The notes under the pieces were generated by a model. It made no database searches. It was not told where the DNA came from and saw nothing but the letters and a program-made list of their open reading frames with translations. Both the position numbers and the translations under genes were made by a program. Of a stretch of DNA of 64,000 bases, positions 50,949-60,466 are shown one piece after another. The stretch comes from Halorubrum vacuolatum (GTDB lineage: Archaea > Halobacteriota > Halobacteria > Halobacteriales > Haloferacaceae): NCBI RefSeq assembly GCF_900188065.1, contig NZ_FZNQ01000014.1:1-64000 (forward strand), given 5' to 3'. Position 1 is the first letter of the stretch. Each line of letters starts with the position of its first letter.

Positions 50949-51296
50949 TCAGCCCGATTCCTCGTCGGTTACATCCTCTATCCAACTCAGTGCAGCCATC
51001 GCCTTTGGAAACCCGATCGTGGGGATAGAGAGGGCCGCGACGTGTTTGAGCGCCTCCGGCGGAATATCCTGATCGAGCGCCCGCTGGACATGCGAATGGG
51101 TTGCCCCCTCCGATTCGCTGGCGATCGCCAACGCCAGTTTCACGAGCCGCTGTGTGTCCCGATCGAGCGGGCCGGCATCGCTGCAGGCGCTTCCCAGCTC
51201 GGCGTAGGCGTTCCAGACCTCCGGGTTGGCGTTGGCGAAGTTCGTCGGCTGCTCGGACATCTCTTCGGGGAGTTCCAGATCCGTGTCTCGGCTCAT
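50949..51296 (-). CDS. Carboxymuconolactone decarboxylase-family (AhpD-like) protein
   Basis: The 115-residue protein MSRDTDLELPEEMSEQPTNF has the helical AhpD/CMD core: VWNAYAELGSACSDAGPLDRDTQRLVKLALAIASESEGATHSHVQRAL. The redox Cys pair of AhpD is not present as CxxC: only one cysteine is seen, so peroxidase activity is unlikely. Its stop codon lies at the edge of the IS element. The frame from 51389 is longer, but the start at 51296 fits homologues. Confidence 0.85.
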   Translation of the reverse strand: MSRDTDLELPEEMSEQPTNFANANPEVWNAYAELGSACSDAGPLDRDTQRLVKLALAIASESEGATHSHVQRALDQDIPPEALKHVAALSIPTIGFPKAMAALSWIEDVTDEESG

Positions 51297-51479
51297 ACGC
51301 TCCCGTCTCGCCCGCGTGTAATAATACCGTGTCTCGACAGTCCGGGAATACGGCGGACTGTTCTGCAATAGGGTCCGAGACGGCTGCACTCGGACGCCTC
51401 CGGTCGGCGTCCTCGTCGAACCAGTGTCAGGGTGGTTACATTGGGCACGCTTTTATCCAGGGGCCACGCCCCAACGCAT

Positions 51480-51896
51480 GTGTCCCTCCATACGACCCTG
51501 ACGGATCTCCTCCGTCGCAGAGACACGACCGATAAGGGCCTTGACCCCCCAGAACGGGCCCTCTACGGAACGCTCTGTACGATCTTCGGCGTATTTCTCG
51601 GCCTTGTCGCAGGGGCGACGATGCTCTCGGGCCCGGTCGTTGAGGAGTCAGCCGGCCTCCAACTGGGCACCACGCTGCTCTATGGGAGTCTCGGAATCGC
51701 CGCGATCGGAAGCGGTGTCGCGCTGTATCAAAACCGCCCGATCGGTTGGGTCGGGACCGTCCTCTCGTTGTCGGCAGCGGGTCTCTGGGGGCTGGTGATC
51801 GCGTCCACAGGAAGCCCGCTCGGCCTTTTGATCTCGCTCGCCACGGTCAGCGTCTTGTGGCGGCTTCTCACACGACGGCCCCCCGTGCGCTCATGA
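51480..51896 (+). CDS. Small haloarchaeal membrane protein
   Basis: The 138-residue protein is best started at the GTG at 51480 (VSLHTTLTDLLRRRDTTDKG), 26 bases after GCTTTTATCC, rather than the frame opening at 51432. It has about four hydrophobic helices (ALYGTLCTIFGVFLGLVAG; TTLLYGSLGIAAIGSGVALY; ...; WGLVIASTGSPLGLLISLA). No known family is recognised. It converges with the carbonic anhydrase gene. Confidence 0.65.
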   Translation: MSLHTTLTDLLRRRDTTDKGLDPPERALYGTLCTIFGVFLGLVAGATMLSGPVVEESAGLQLGTTLLYGSLGIAAIGSGVALYQNRPIGWVGTVLSLSAAGLWGLVIASTGSPLGLLISLATVSVLWRLLTRRPPVRS

Positions 51897-51915
51897 CTCG
51901 CTCCGGTTACGGGAG

Positions 51916-52608
51916 CTACGCCAACAACGTCTTCACGTGGTCCTCCTGTTCGTCATCGACGAGTTCCCGCAGAACCCCGGGGTCGCGCTCGCCGTTAGCG
52001 TTCACGAGGTAGACGGCCCCGTCGCGCTCGCCGTAGGCCCGATGGAAGTCGTAGACGAAGCCGTAGACGTCGGCGTCTGCGGCCTCGTCGCTGCCGAGGG
52101 TGAACGAGACCTGCTCGTGGACGTTGTGTTCGACGAGCTGGTTGTGGACGCTCGTCGCTCCGTCCGTGACGTCGACGGCGGGATGTTCGAGCCCCTCCTC
52201 GACGATGGGGACGAGTTCGGCCACGTCGGCACGCACGCCGGGCTCCGCCGGGTACGTCCCCTCCTGTGCGGCCATCATGGCAGCCCCGACCGCGCCACAG
52301 CCCGTGTGTCCGACGACGGCGACGACCTCGGTGTCGGCGTGGGCGAGCGGGTACGCGACGCTGCCATCGAGAACGGCCTCTCCGTCAACGCGGTCCCGCA
52401 CGCGGTTGCCGATGTTGCCGGCCGTAAAGAGGAATCCCGGTCCTGTGGCGGTGAACATCCCCTCCTGTGGAACGCGGGAGTCCGAACAACAGACGGAGAC
52501 GACGGGCGGGTGCTGTTCCTCACGACAGTCGGTGAACGCCTCCGCCGCCAGCGCGGCGACGTGGTCGTCGTTGCCGGACAACAGGGAGCTGAGCAGGCGA
52601 CGGCTCAT
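51916..52608 (-). CDS. Beta-type carbonic anhydrase
   Basis: The 230-residue protein has the beta-class zinc ligands Cys41 (CSDSR with Asp43 and Arg45 dyad), His101 and Cys104 (VGHTGCGAV). It interconverts CO2 and bicarbonate. NIGNRVRDRVDG is the class's loop after the first ligand. An additional C-terminal acidic stretch (DDEQEDHVKTLLA) is haloarchaeal. It is divergent from the small membrane protein and kinase region downstream. Confidence 0.92.
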   Translation of the reverse strand: MSRRLLSSLLSGNDDHVAALAAEAFTDCREEQHPPVVSVCCSDSRVPQEGMFTATGPGFLFTAGNIGNRVRDRVDGEAVLDGSVAYPLAHADTEVVAVVGHTGCGAVGAAMMAAQEGTYPAEPGVRADVAELVPIVEEGLEHPAVDVTDGATSVHNQLVEHNVHEQVSFTLGSDEAADADVYGFVYDFHRAYGERDGAVYLVNANGERDPGVLRELVDDEQEDHVKTLLA

Positions 52609-52670
52609 GTGCGTTCATGTCCGCTGCCGCCGGAAAAACGTTCACATCCACATCGGTCGGTCCCCACCGA

Positions 52671-52796
52671 CTAGATGACGGCGGTGATCGCGGTGAACAC
52701 CAGCCCGACGGCGAAGACCCCGATGAGCGCGATCGTCGCGACGACGACCGCCGGCGCGAGCATCTCGTCGTCCTCATCGAGAATGATCTCTTCCAT
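52671..52796 (-). CDS. Small single-span membrane protein
   Basis: The 41-residue protein MEEIILDEDDEMLAPAVVVA with one transmembrane helix (APAVVVATIALIGVFAVGLV) has an acidic N-terminal head. The longer frame (from 52871) is not favoured. Several haloarchaeal genomes carry such short orphan proteins; function is unknown. It lies between the carbonic anhydrase and the P-loop kinase. Confidence 0.5.
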   Translation of the reverse strand: MEEIILDEDDEMLAPAVVVATIALIGVFAVGLVFTAITAVI

Positions 52797-52898
52797 AAGG
52801 CGGCGTTCGTCACCACGAGATTTGAAGGCTTCGCTCGTCCCCCGATGCCACCCGTCGAGGGGAATGTTCATGTGGTTTTCGAGAGAGAATTACACCGT

Positions 52899-53513
52899 AT
52901 GACCGATGCCGGGCGGCAGGGTGCTGGAGTGCGGTGTGACGATGGGACATCCCGCGTGGCGCGGGACGCTCACACGGGTGGCCCGGAGGCGACCGATGGG
53001 GCCACCGCGGACGCAGACGTCGCCGCGCTCGTCGTGGTCTGCGGGCTACCGGGGGTCGGTAAATCGACCGTCGCAAAGCGGATCGCCGATCACGTTGACG
53101 GGACGGTGCTTCGCACGGATGTGATCCGTAAGGAGCTTTTCACGGAGCCGACCTACACCGAGACGGAGACCGAACGGGTCTATGGGGAGTTGTTGGACCG
53201 CGCCCGCTCCCGCGTCGCCGACGGCGACAGCGTGGTGCTCGATGCGACCTTCGCGGATCGGCGGTTTCGGACGGGCGTCGCGGAGGCGGCCGCGACCGTC
53301 GCGGACCGGTTCGAACTCGTGAAAGTCGAATGTGACGAAGCCGTCGTCCGGCGACGGATCGAGCGCCGCGACGGGATCAGCGACGCCGATTTCGACGTGT
53401 ACCTTCGATTTAAGGAAGCGTTCGAGCCGCTCGACCGTGACCACGTCGTCATCGACAACTCCGGCGCGCGTGCGACGACTCACGAGCGGGTGGATACAAC
53501 CCTCTTCAGCTAA
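52899..53513 (+). CDS. P-loop kinase (AAA/zeta-like, gluconate or polynucleotide kinase type)
   Basis: The 204-residue protein has a variable head (about 1-40), then Walker [21 protein letters not shown] near 48-67, the strand [15 protein letters not shown] with an Asp for phosphate acceptor handling, and a lid segment [18 protein letters not shown]. It phosphorylates a small molecule or a polynucleotide; the substrate is not decided by sequence. The start at 52899 follows the family's end of unconserved residues. Confidence 0.82.
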   Translation: MTDAGRQGAGVRCDDGTSRVARDAHTGGPEATDGATADADVAALVVVCGLPGVGKSTVAKRIADHVDGTVLRTDVIRKELFTEPTYTETETERVYGELLDRARSRVADGDSVVLDATFADRRFRTGVAEAAATVADRFELVKVECDEAVVRRRIERRDGISDADFDVYLRFKEAFEPLDRDHVVIDNSGARATTHERVDTTLFS

Positions 53514-53623
53514 GACGGCCCCATGACGGGTCGGCGAAGACACCGGAAAAGAGGCCATCGACGTGCGCACGACGCTACCACGGATCTCCCATGAGTTATA
53601 AAGCGTGCGGTGTTACTACCCCT

Positions 53624-53908
53624 GTGAGCGAAGAATCCGGGCGGCGGAACCTCCGTATGCCCTCAAGCGACGAAGTGTTCGCCGTCGTCACCGATCATCT
53701 CGGCGGCAATCACGTCCGCCTCCGCTGTGTGGACGGAAAGGAACGGCTCGGCCGGATCCCCGGCCGCATGAAGTACCGAACGTGGATCAACGAGGGCGAC
53801 GTGGTTATCGCGGAGCCCTGGGATTGGCAGGACGAGAAGGCGAACGTCGAGTGGCGCTACACCGACGAGGACGCCGATCAGCTCCGCCGCGAAGGCCATA
53901 TCGAGTAG
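53624..53908 (+). CDS. Translation initiation factor aIF1A
   Basis: The 94-residue OB-fold factor starts with GTG ([20 protein letters not shown]) and has the eIF1A core [38 protein letters not shown] and [16 protein letters not shown]. It binds the small subunit and supports start-codon choice. GTTATAAAGC at 53595-53604 is 25 bases upstream of the GTG, so this start and a leaderless mRNA are both favoured; the ATG at 53591 falls inside the promoter. Confidence 0.94.
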   Translation: MSEESGRRNLRMPSSDEVFAVVTDHLGGNHVRLRCVDGKERLGRIPGRMKYRTWINEGDVVIAEPWDWQDEKANVEWRYTDEDADQLRREGHIE

Positions 53909-53948
53909 CGATCCACGATTTTCGAGCGCACCGATCGTGAGCGGCCGC

Positions 53949-54554
53949 TCAGGCGAAAAGGAGGATCAACACCACGATGAGCAGCAGCTCGAACCCGACG
54001 ACGAGGATCACGATCAGCCAGTCCCGGTAGGTTCGGAGCCACTCGACGGTCCGCTCCCACCTCGCCGAGCGGGTGTGCTCGGCCGTGCCGGCTTCCGTCT
54101 CGCCGCCCGGCCGCGTGGATCCCTCGGGCGACACATAGGCCGGATCGACCCGCCAGCCGGTCTCGGGGTCGAACGAGGCCGGAACCCGGGTCCCGACGAG
54201 CGCGTCGAGGTCGAGCGGCGAGACGCCCGCGGCGTTTAAAAAGGCGAGCAGGTCAGTACACTCCGCGAGCGAGCCGTGTTTCGGCGCCGTGAACCGTTCG
54301 GTATGGGTTACGTCCCCGTGTGGTGGTCGGAGGTCGACGTGGACCTCGTCGCCGTCGGCGGCCGACCGAACCGCGCACACGACGAGGACGTCCTCCTCGT
54401 CGTTTAAATAGGCCTGCTCCAGCCGGCGTTTCACGTCGTCATCGACCGCGTTTCCCGCAGCAGCATCATTCACCCCCGCATCATCGCCGCGGACCACGCG
54501 CTCGCGGGCGGCGGATTCATCCGAAGGGGGCTCACGGGACGGCTGCTCGCTCAT
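53949..54554 (-). CDS. Haloarchaeal protein with C-terminal membrane anchor
   Basis: The 201-residue protein has an acidic Ala-rich N-terminus, a central alpha/beta region (about 45-130: VKRRLEQAYLNDEEDVLVVC) and a C-terminal helix (WLIVILVVGFELLLIVVLILLFA) that anchors it in the membrane. No known family is recognised and no catalytic motif is visible. It converges with aIF1A and is divergent from the M20 peptidase. Confidence 0.65.
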   Translation of the reverse strand: MSEQPSREPPSDESAARERVVRGDDAGVNDAAAGNAVDDDVKRRLEQAYLNDEEDVLVVCAVRSAADGDEVHVDLRPPHGDVTHTERFTAPKHGSLAECTDLLAFLNAAGVSPLDLDALVGTRVPASFDPETGWRVDPAYVSPEGSTRPGGETEAGTAEHTRSARWERTVEWLRTYRDWLIVILVVGFELLLIVVLILLFA

Positions 54555-54736
54555 CCGCTCGAAGGGAGGGTCCGCGTCCGCTTAAGCGCGCGGACCGGGT
54601 GGGGAATCACGGAGGGCGATCCAGCCGTGTCGCCGTCGTGAGCTTTATTTCACCCGCCGCGACAGAGTGGATCGATGATCGTCTCCCGTTTTTCACCGAC
54701 GATGACCGGCCACCAACGCCCGCACGGGGGTCTCCC

Positions 54737-56011
54737 GTGACGACGACCGATCGGATCGACGGCGACGACGGCGACCGCGACGGCGATGAGATCCCCGACG
54801 CCGACCGAGTGGCCGAACTCGGCGACCTCGCCGCGGACCTCGTCGCCATCCCGACGGAGAACCCCCCGGGTGGGGAGTCGCCCGCGGCCGGGTTCGTCCA
54901 CGAGTGGTTCCTCGAGACCGGCATCGACGCCGAGTTGATCGCCGAGCCCGATCCCGACCGTCTGCAAGTCGGCGCTCGGGTCGGCCCCGCCGATCCCGCG
55001 GGCGACACGGTCGTCTTAAACGGCCACCTCGACGTGGTTCCCGCGGACGACCCGGACGCGTGGTCCGTCGACCCCTACGGGGGGATCGTCGAGAACGGTC
55101 GGCTCTACGGCCGCGGGAGCGCCGACATGAAGACCGGGCTCGCGCTGGCGATGCTCGTCGCCCGTGACCTCGCGCCCGCGATCCGTGACGGCGACCGATC
55201 GGGAGCGATCGTCGTCCATGCCGCGATGGGCGAGGAGACCGCGGATCCGGGCACGCGAACGCTCCTCGAACGCGGCTACGACGGCGACGTCGGGATCGTC
55301 TTGGAGCCGACGAACTTCCGCGTCGCGACGAGCACCAAGGGGCTCGCGGTCTATCGCGTGACTATCCACGGGGAGGCCAGCCACGCCAGCCAGCCCGACG
55401 CCGGCGTCAACGCCATCGACGGCGCGCGGGCGGTACTCGAGGCGATCGACGACTATGATGCGGACCTCCGATCCCGCGACGACTCGCTCTGTGGCGGCGC
55501 CTTCGCGACGGCGACGGAGATGGAGGCCGGCACCGGAAGCAACCTCGCGGTCATCCCGGATCGCGCGACGCTCGTCCTCGACCGGCGCGTGCTGCCCGGG
55601 GAGGACGTCGCGGCGGTCGATGCCGAGGTCGAGGCGCTGCTCGACGCCGTCGACGTGCCCGGTGCAACGGTCGAAGCGACCCGGATCCAGACGTACGCCT
55701 CCTCGGAGATCCCGGTCGATCACCCGATCGCGACCGCGTTGCGTGACCGCTCGATCGACGCGGTGGGCGCTACCGGTGAACGTGCGCCCGACGGCGACGT
55801 GGCCGCCGCCGGACCGGATCTCGCCGCGCCATGGGGGATGGAGGCCGCCACCGACGCACGGAACTTCGTCAACGACGCGGGCATCCCCGCCGTCACCTGG
55901 GGGCCCGGCGACCTCGATCAGGCGCATACGGTCGACGAGTCGATCGCGCTCGCCGACGCCGCTATCGCGCGCGACGTGCTGGAGGCCGTCGTCGACGACT
56001 GGATCGCGTAG
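54737..56011 (+). CDS. M20-family metallohydrolase (ArgE/DapE/carboxypeptidase type)
   Basis: The 424-residue protein has zinc-site motifs VVLNGHLDVVP (His, Asp), GRGSADMKTGLALAM (Asp), AAMGEETADPG (Glu-Glu) and WGPGDLDQAHTVDESI with the final His. A dimerisation domain lies between (about 195-320). It removes an acyl group or terminal amino acid from a small peptide or amino acid; succinyl-diaminopimelate desuccinylase-type and acetylornithine deacetylase-type are both possible. The start is GTG at 54737, before a charged unconserved head. Confidence 0.9.
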   Translation: MTTTDRIDGDDGDRDGDEIPDADRVAELGDLAADLVAIPTENPPGGESPAAGFVHEWFLETGIDAELIAEPDPDRLQVGARVGPADPAGDTVVLNGHLDVVPADDPDAWSVDPYGGIVENGRLYGRGSADMKTGLALAMLVARDLAPAIRDGDRSGAIVVHAAMGEETADPGTRTLLERGYDGDVGIVLEPTNFRVATSTKGLAVYRVTIHGEASHASQPDAGVNAIDGARAVLEAIDDYDADLRSRDDSLCGGAFATATEMEAGTGSNLAVIPDRATLVLDRRVLPGEDVAAVDAEVEALLDAVDVPGATVEATRIQTYASSEIPVDHPIATALRDRSIDAVGATGERAPDGDVAAAGPDLAAPWGMEAATDARNFVNDAGIPAVTWGPGDLDQAHTVDESIALADAAIARDVLEAVVDDWIA

Positions 56012-56082
56012 GCCGTGGATCGCCGACGGCTCCGTTCGATCCCCGGGGAAGAGCCAAGTCATCGGGGAGCCTCATACCCAGT

Positions 56083-56307
56083 ATGACACTCGAAGGAAAC
56101 GTTGGCGGTCGTGATCGGCTCCTCCGGGCGGCGCTCGCGGTCGTGCTTGCGGTCGTGACGGTTGCCGCCGCGCGGTCCGGTCGCCGGACGCCCGCAGTCC
56201 TCGCCGGCCTCGGCGCGATCGGATTCGGATTCAACGCGGTCACCTGCTTCTGTGGGCTCAACGCCGCGCTCGGGATCGATACGACCGACGGGGAAGACGA
56301 TACGTGA
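56083..56307 (+). CDS. DUF2892-type (YgaP-like) membrane protein
   Basis: The 74-residue protein starts MTLEGNVGGRDRLLRAALAV and has two hydrophobic helices with the DUF2892 pattern: N-V-G-G-x-D-R-x-x-R at the start and a second helix near GFNAVTCFCGLNAALGI. These often sit next to rhodanese-type proteins; none is near here. The frame upstream (from 55831) overlaps the M20 gene and is not used. Confidence 0.82.
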   Translation: MTLEGNVGGRDRLLRAALAVVLAVVTVAAARSGRRTPAVLAGLGAIGFGFNAVTCFCGLNAALGIDTTDGEDDT

Positions 56308-56503
56308 GAAGGTGAGTCGCGAACGACGACCGCCGAGGCCGCGGACCGGCCGTACGGAGCATCCCCGCGACGCGCGCTGTAGCGTCCGTGGGTTATACCA
56401 CCGCGGCCCCCATGGGATCGGACATGAGACGACTTATCACGGATTTTCCCGCCCCGTCCCCACGATACCGGATCGATGACCGTGTCCTCCGTGTCGTCCC
56501 CGC

Positions 56504-58525
56504 ATGAGTCGCGATTCCGACGCTGGCCCCACCATCGGCGTCGACGTCGGCGGCACGTTCACCGACGTGGCCCTGTCGGTCGGGAACCGGCTCGTGACGG
56601 CAAAAGTTCCCACGACGGCCGACCAAAGCGTCGGCGTGTTGGCAGGCATCGAGAAGGCGTGTCAACGGGCGAATATCGACCCGAGCGACCTCGACGGGTT
56701 CGCCCACGCGATGACCGTCTCGGTGAACGCCCTGCTCGAACGCGACGGGGCACGGACGGCGCTCGTGACGACGGCGGGCTTCCGGGACGTCCTGGAGATC
56801 GGCAGACAGGCTCGTCCGCACCTGTACGACCTCGACGCGGAGAAGCCGGAACCGCTCGTTCCACGTCGCCGGCGGTTCGAGATCGACGAGCGCACGACGG
56901 CGGAGGGGGTAGAAACCCCCGTCGACCCCGACGCGGTTCGTACCCTCGCGGACACCCTTCGTGAGCGGGACGTCGAGGCGGTCGCGATCAGCCTGCTTCA
57001 CGCCTACGCGGACCCCGAGAACGAACGGGTCATCGCCGAGATCCTTCGTGAGGAGCTTTCGGTCCCGGTCTCCGCCTCCCACGAGGTGCTCGCGGAGTTC
57101 CGCGAGTACGAGCGCACGTCCACGACGGCCGTCGACGCCTACCTGCGGCCGGCGATCGACAGCTACGTCGGGCGTCTGGTCGAGGAGGCGAAGGGGTCGG
57201 GGATCCCCACGCCGCGGATCATGCAGGCCAACGGCGGGATCGCCGACCCGGCGACGGTCCGTGAACACGCCGTGACGACGACGCTCTCGGGACCCGCCGC
57301 CGGCGTCGTCGGCGCGGCGGCGACCGTCGACGACGGCGACGCCGCGGGGCTCGTCACGTTCGATATGGGCGGCACCTCGAGCGACGTCAGCCTGGTCCGT
57401 GACGGCCAGGCCGAACGGACGACGGATTCGGAGATCGCGGGGCTTCCGATCCGGACGCCGATGGTGGACGTAAACACCGTCGGGGCCGGCGGCGGGTCGA
57501 TCGCGTGGGTCGACGCCGGCGGCGCGCTTCGTGTCGGCCCCCACTCCGCGGGCGCAGTACCCGGCCCGGCCTGTTACGCTCGTGGCGGGACGGACGCGAC
57601 GGTGACGGACGCGAACGTCGTCCTCGGCTACATCGGCGAGGGGACGGCGCTCGGCGGGGAGATGACCCTCGACGTCGACGCCGCCCACGAGGCGCTTGAA
57701 CGGCTCGCCGCGGAGGCCGGTCTCGCGGACGCCCGTGAGGCGGCCCAAGGCGTCTATCGCGTCGCGAACGCGACCATGACCCGAACGATCCGCTCGGTGA
57801 CGGTCGAACGCGGCCACGATCCGCGCGGATTCACGCTCGTCGCCTTCGGCGGCGCCGGGCCGATGCACGCCCCGGCGCTCGCGGCCGCGCTCGATATCGA
57901 CCGCGTCGTCGTCCCCCGACCCGGCGGTGTCCTCTCGGCGTTTGGCCTCTTGGCGGCCGACGAGAGCTACGATGCCGTCCGGACGGTCGGCGTCGAGATC
58001 GACGATGGAGGGATGGACCACCTCGATGCCGTCTACGACGACCTCGTCTCCGAAGTGCTGGCGAAGACAACCGATCCCGATGCCGCGACGGTCTCGCGAA
58101 CGGCCGACTGCCGATACGCTGGACAGAGCTTCGACCTCTCCGTGCCGGTGGACGGGACGTTCGACGCCACGACCGTCATCGATCGATTCCACGACGCCCA
58201 CGACCGGACCTACGGCTACACGATGGACGAGACCGTCGAGATCGTCAACCTCCGTGTGATGGCGACCGTCGAGGGGGCCGACCCGGTCATCAGACACGAT
58301 GGCAAGGGGGACGCCCGTCTCGGAAGTCGGGAGGCGTACTTCCCGGACGTCGGCTCCCGGGAGACGACGGTCTACGACCGGGATCGGCTCGAATCCGGGA
58401 CCGCGATTACCGGTCCGGCGGTCTTAGAGCAGGCGGAGAGTACGACCGTCGTTCCTCCCGGATGGGCGGGTGAGGTGCTCACGGACGGTGCGGTCGCCCT
58501 GCGCCGAACGGGGGTGTCCGGATAA
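56504..58525 (+). CDS. hyuA: Hydantoinase/oxoprolinase-family subunit A (HyuA)
   Basis: The 673-residue protein starts IGVDVGGTFTDVALSV, an ATPase-like Asp-Gly-Gly-Thr fold, and has LVTFDMGGTSSDVSLVRDG and GAGGGSIAWVDAGGAL as further nucleotide-site blocks, plus RGHDPRGFTLVAFGGAGPMH (here written with VERGHDPRGF). These belong to ATP-dependent hydantoinases, 5-oxoprolinases and acetone carboxylase relatives. It works with HyuB, encoded next with a one-base overlap (TAATG). The true substrate, hydantoin or 5-oxoproline-like, is not fixed. Confidence 0.9.
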   Translation: MSRDSDAGPTIGVDVGGTFTDVALSVGNRLVTAKVPTTADQSVGVLAGIEKACQRANIDPSDLDGFAHAMTVSVNALLERDGARTALVTTAGFRDVLEIGRQARPHLYDLDAEKPEPLVPRRRRFEIDERTTAEGVETPVDPDAVRTLADTLRERDVEAVAISLLHAYADPENERVIAEILREELSVPVSASHEVLAEFREYERTSTTAVDAYLRPAIDSYVGRLVEEAKGSGIPTPRIMQANGGIADPATVREHAVTTTLSGPAAGVVGAAATVDDGDAAGLVTFDMGGTSSDVSLVRDGQAERTTDSEIAGLPIRTPMVDVNTVGAGGGSIAWVDAGGALRVGPHSAGAVPGPACYARGGTDATVTDANVVLGYIGEGTALGGEMTLDVDAAHEALERLAAEAGLADAREAAQGVYRVANATMTRTIRSVTVERGHDPRGFTLVAFGGAGPMHAPALAAALDIDRVVVPRPGGVLSAFGLLAADESYDAVRTVGVEIDDGGMDHLDAVYDDLVSEVLAKTTDPDAATVSRTADCRYAGQSFDLSVPVDGTFDATTVIDRFHDAHDRTYGYTMDETVEIVNLRVMATVEGADPVIRHDGKGDARLGSREAYFPDVGSRETTVYDRDRLESGTAITGPAVLEQAESTTVVPPGWAGEVLTDGAVALRRTGVSG

Positions 58526-60153
58526 TGTCGCCCTCGACGTCGACGGCAGCGGACGGGATCGACCCGATCACGCTTGAGGTGTTGCGTAACCAGTTCGAAA
58601 GCATCGCCGAGGAGATGGGACAGACGCTGATCCGTGGGGCGTATTCGCCGAACATCAAGGAACGCCGGGACTGTTCGACGGCCCTGTTCGACGCCGAGGG
58701 TCGAATGGTCGCACAGGCCGAGCACATCCCGGTCCACCTCGGGGCGATGCCCCAGTCGGTCGAGGCGATCATAGCACACGACCCGAAACCGGGTGACGTC
58801 TTCGTGCTCAACGATCCGTTCCGAGGCGGGACCCATCTGCCGGACGTGACGTTGGTCTCGCCGCTCGCACCCGACGACGAGATCGTCGGCTACGCGGTTT
58901 CGCGTGCCCATCACGCGGACGTCGGCGGGATGACGCCGGGCAGTATGCCAGCCGGTGCACGCGAGATCTATCAGGAAGGGCTTCGGGTTCCACCCACACG
59001 TCTCGTCGAGGACGGCGAGATCCGCGAGGAGGTCCGGTCGCTCCTGCTCGCGAACGTGCGAAATCCGGGTGAACGGAAGGCCGATCTTCGCGCCCAGTTG
59101 GCGGCGAACGACCGCGCGGAGGCCCGGCTCGCCTCGTTGTTCGACGAACACGGGCGTGAGACCGTTCTCGCCGGCTTCGATGCGGTGATAGGCTACTCAC
59201 ACGAGCGGATCGTCACCGAGATCGCGTCGCTTCCGGACGGCACGTATGAGGCACACGACGTGCTCGAAGGCGACGGCCTCACGGAGGCGGACATCGACAT
59301 CGCCGTCGCGGTGACCGTCGATGGGGAGACGATCCACGTCGATTTCGCGGGGACGGCCGATCAGCTTGAGGGCAACCTCAACGCTCCGCTCGCGGTCGCG
59401 ACGAGCGCGGTCTACTTCGTCGTCCGCTGTGTCACCGACCCGGAGATCCCGCCGAACCACGGCTGTTATGAGCCCGTAACGGTCGAGATACCGGCGGGTT
59501 CGTTGCTCAACCCGGAGCCGCCGGCCGCGGTCGTCGGGGGCAACGTCGAGACGAGCCAGCGCGTCACCGACGTCGTCTTCACGGCCCTCGCGGGCGCGGC
59601 CCCCGACCGGGTACCCGCACAGGGACAGGGGACGATGAACAACCTCACGATCGGTGCGCGCGACGGCTCGTTCACCTACTACGAGACCATCGGCGGCGGC
59701 TTCGGCGCCCGGGCCGAAAAAGATGGCATGGACGGCGTACAGGTCGGGATGACGAACACGCTCAACACGCCCGTCGAATCGATCGAGACGGAGTATCCCC
59801 TCCGGGTGGAACGCTACGCGCTCCGCCCGAACAGCGGCGGAGCGGGACGGTTCCGTGGGGGACTCGGGCTCGAACGGACCGTGACCGTCGAGCGCGACGC
59901 GACCGTCTCGCTTCTGACCGAGCGCCGCCGCCACGCCCCGAGCGGCGTCGCCGGCGGCGAGGACGGTCAGGTGGGGGAGAACCTGATCGACGGCGAGCCG
60001 GTGGCGTCCAAGCTGACCGTCGAGGTCGAGGCCGGGACGACGGTCACCGTCAACACGCCCGGCGGTGGCGGTCACGGCGATCCGGCCGACCGCGACGAGG
60101 CGGCACTCGCCGGCGACCGCGAGGACGAAAAACGGGTCGACGGAGATCGATAA
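58525..60153 (+). CDS. hyuB: Hydantoinase/oxoprolinase-family subunit B (HyuB)
   Basis: The 542-residue protein shows the subunit B blocks: [87 protein letters not shown] and [19 protein letters not shown]. With HyuA it forms an ATP-driven ring-opening hydrolase. It begins one base inside the hyuA stop codon. A structured region follows its stop by about 100 bases. Confidence 0.93.
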   Translation: MSPSTSTAADGIDPITLEVLRNQFESIAEEMGQTLIRGAYSPNIKERRDCSTALFDAEGRMVAQAEHIPVHLGAMPQSVEAIIAHDPKPGDVFVLNDPFRGGTHLPDVTLVSPLAPDDEIVGYAVSRAHHADVGGMTPGSMPAGAREIYQEGLRVPPTRLVEDGEIREEVRSLLLANVRNPGERKADLRAQLAANDRAEARLASLFDEHGRETVLAGFDAVIGYSHERIVTEIASLPDGTYEAHDVLEGDGLTEADIDIAVAVTVDGETIHVDFAGTADQLEGNLNAPLAVATSAVYFVVRCVTDPEIPPNHGCYEPVTVEIPAGSLLNPEPPAAVVGGNVETSQRVTDVVFTALAGAAPDRVPAQGQGTMNNLTIGARDGSFTYYETIGGGFGARAEKDGMDGVQVGMTNTLNTPVESIETEYPLRVERYALRPNSGGAGRFRGGLGLERTVTVERDATVSLLTERRRHAPSGVAGGEDGQVGENLIDGEPVASKLTVEVEAGTTVTVNTPGGGGHGDPADRDEAALAGDREDEKRVDGDR

Positions 60154-60466
60154 CCGACGGACTGAGCGCACATCGACAGCGTTCGGAGTCGGAGTCGTCC
60201 TGCCGTCCTGCCGTTCCCGCTATCCTTAAGTATGTCCCGCTGTTTGATTCAGGTGACGCTTCGCTTGGAGGGCCGAAGCGTCAGCGGGGACCTATCGAAC
60301 GGCACGCTCGCGCCACCTTTTCCCGGCGCGGGCGTGCCGTTCGTGTCTTTACACACGTTGAGCGACCGCTTCGGAATATCTTGAACGACAGTCGATGAGT
60401 ACGACGAGTAACCACGACCTGCGAGTCGAAATCGACGATCCGATGTCGGCGGGCGGCGGCCGTGGT
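60154..60466. other. Gap with structured, probably transcribed region
   Basis: The 313-base gap between hyuB and the convergent dUTPase-type gene has no supported protein gene; a 50-residue frame from 60232 is open but overlaps two strong hairpins. It contains a TATA-like CCTTAAG at 60224-60230 and the two hairpins annotated separately. Confidence 0.6.
60254..60350 (+). ncRNA. Candidate two-hairpin RNA gene
   Basis: Two strong hairpins follow a TATA box (CCTTAAG, 60224-60230) by 27 bases: TGACGCTTCG/CGAAGCGTCA at 60254-60263 and 60274-60283, and GAACGGCACGCTCGCGCC at 60297-60314 with GGCGCGGGCGTGCCGTTC at 60325-60342 (one mismatch that is a G-U in RNA). The predicted start falls exactly at the first arm. 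GTCTTTAC ends the second stem region. No match to RNase P, SRP or snoRNA is evident. Confidence 0.45.

Larger units (their letters stand above)
49535..50950 (+). mobile_element. IS1341-type (IS200/IS605 group) insertion sequence
   Basis: The unit holds a DUF2080-type gene and tnpB but no TnpA (Y1) transposase, so it depends on TnpA from elsewhere or is immobile. The right end overlaps the tnpB 3' end and lies against the stop codon of the carboxymuconolactone decarboxylase-like gene at 50949. Exact ends and target site cannot be set without an empty site. Confidence 0.8.

Noticed and set aside
56393-58297. Minus-strand open frame of 634 codons
   Set aside because: It is antisense to hyuA; its Arg/Asp/Gly-rich content is the usual shadow pattern.
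60232-60384. 50-codon frame MSRCLIQVTLRLEGRSVSGD over the two hairpins
   Set aside because: The TATA box is only a few bases before its ATG, and codons follow the hairpin arms, so the structure explains the sequence better than a protein does.
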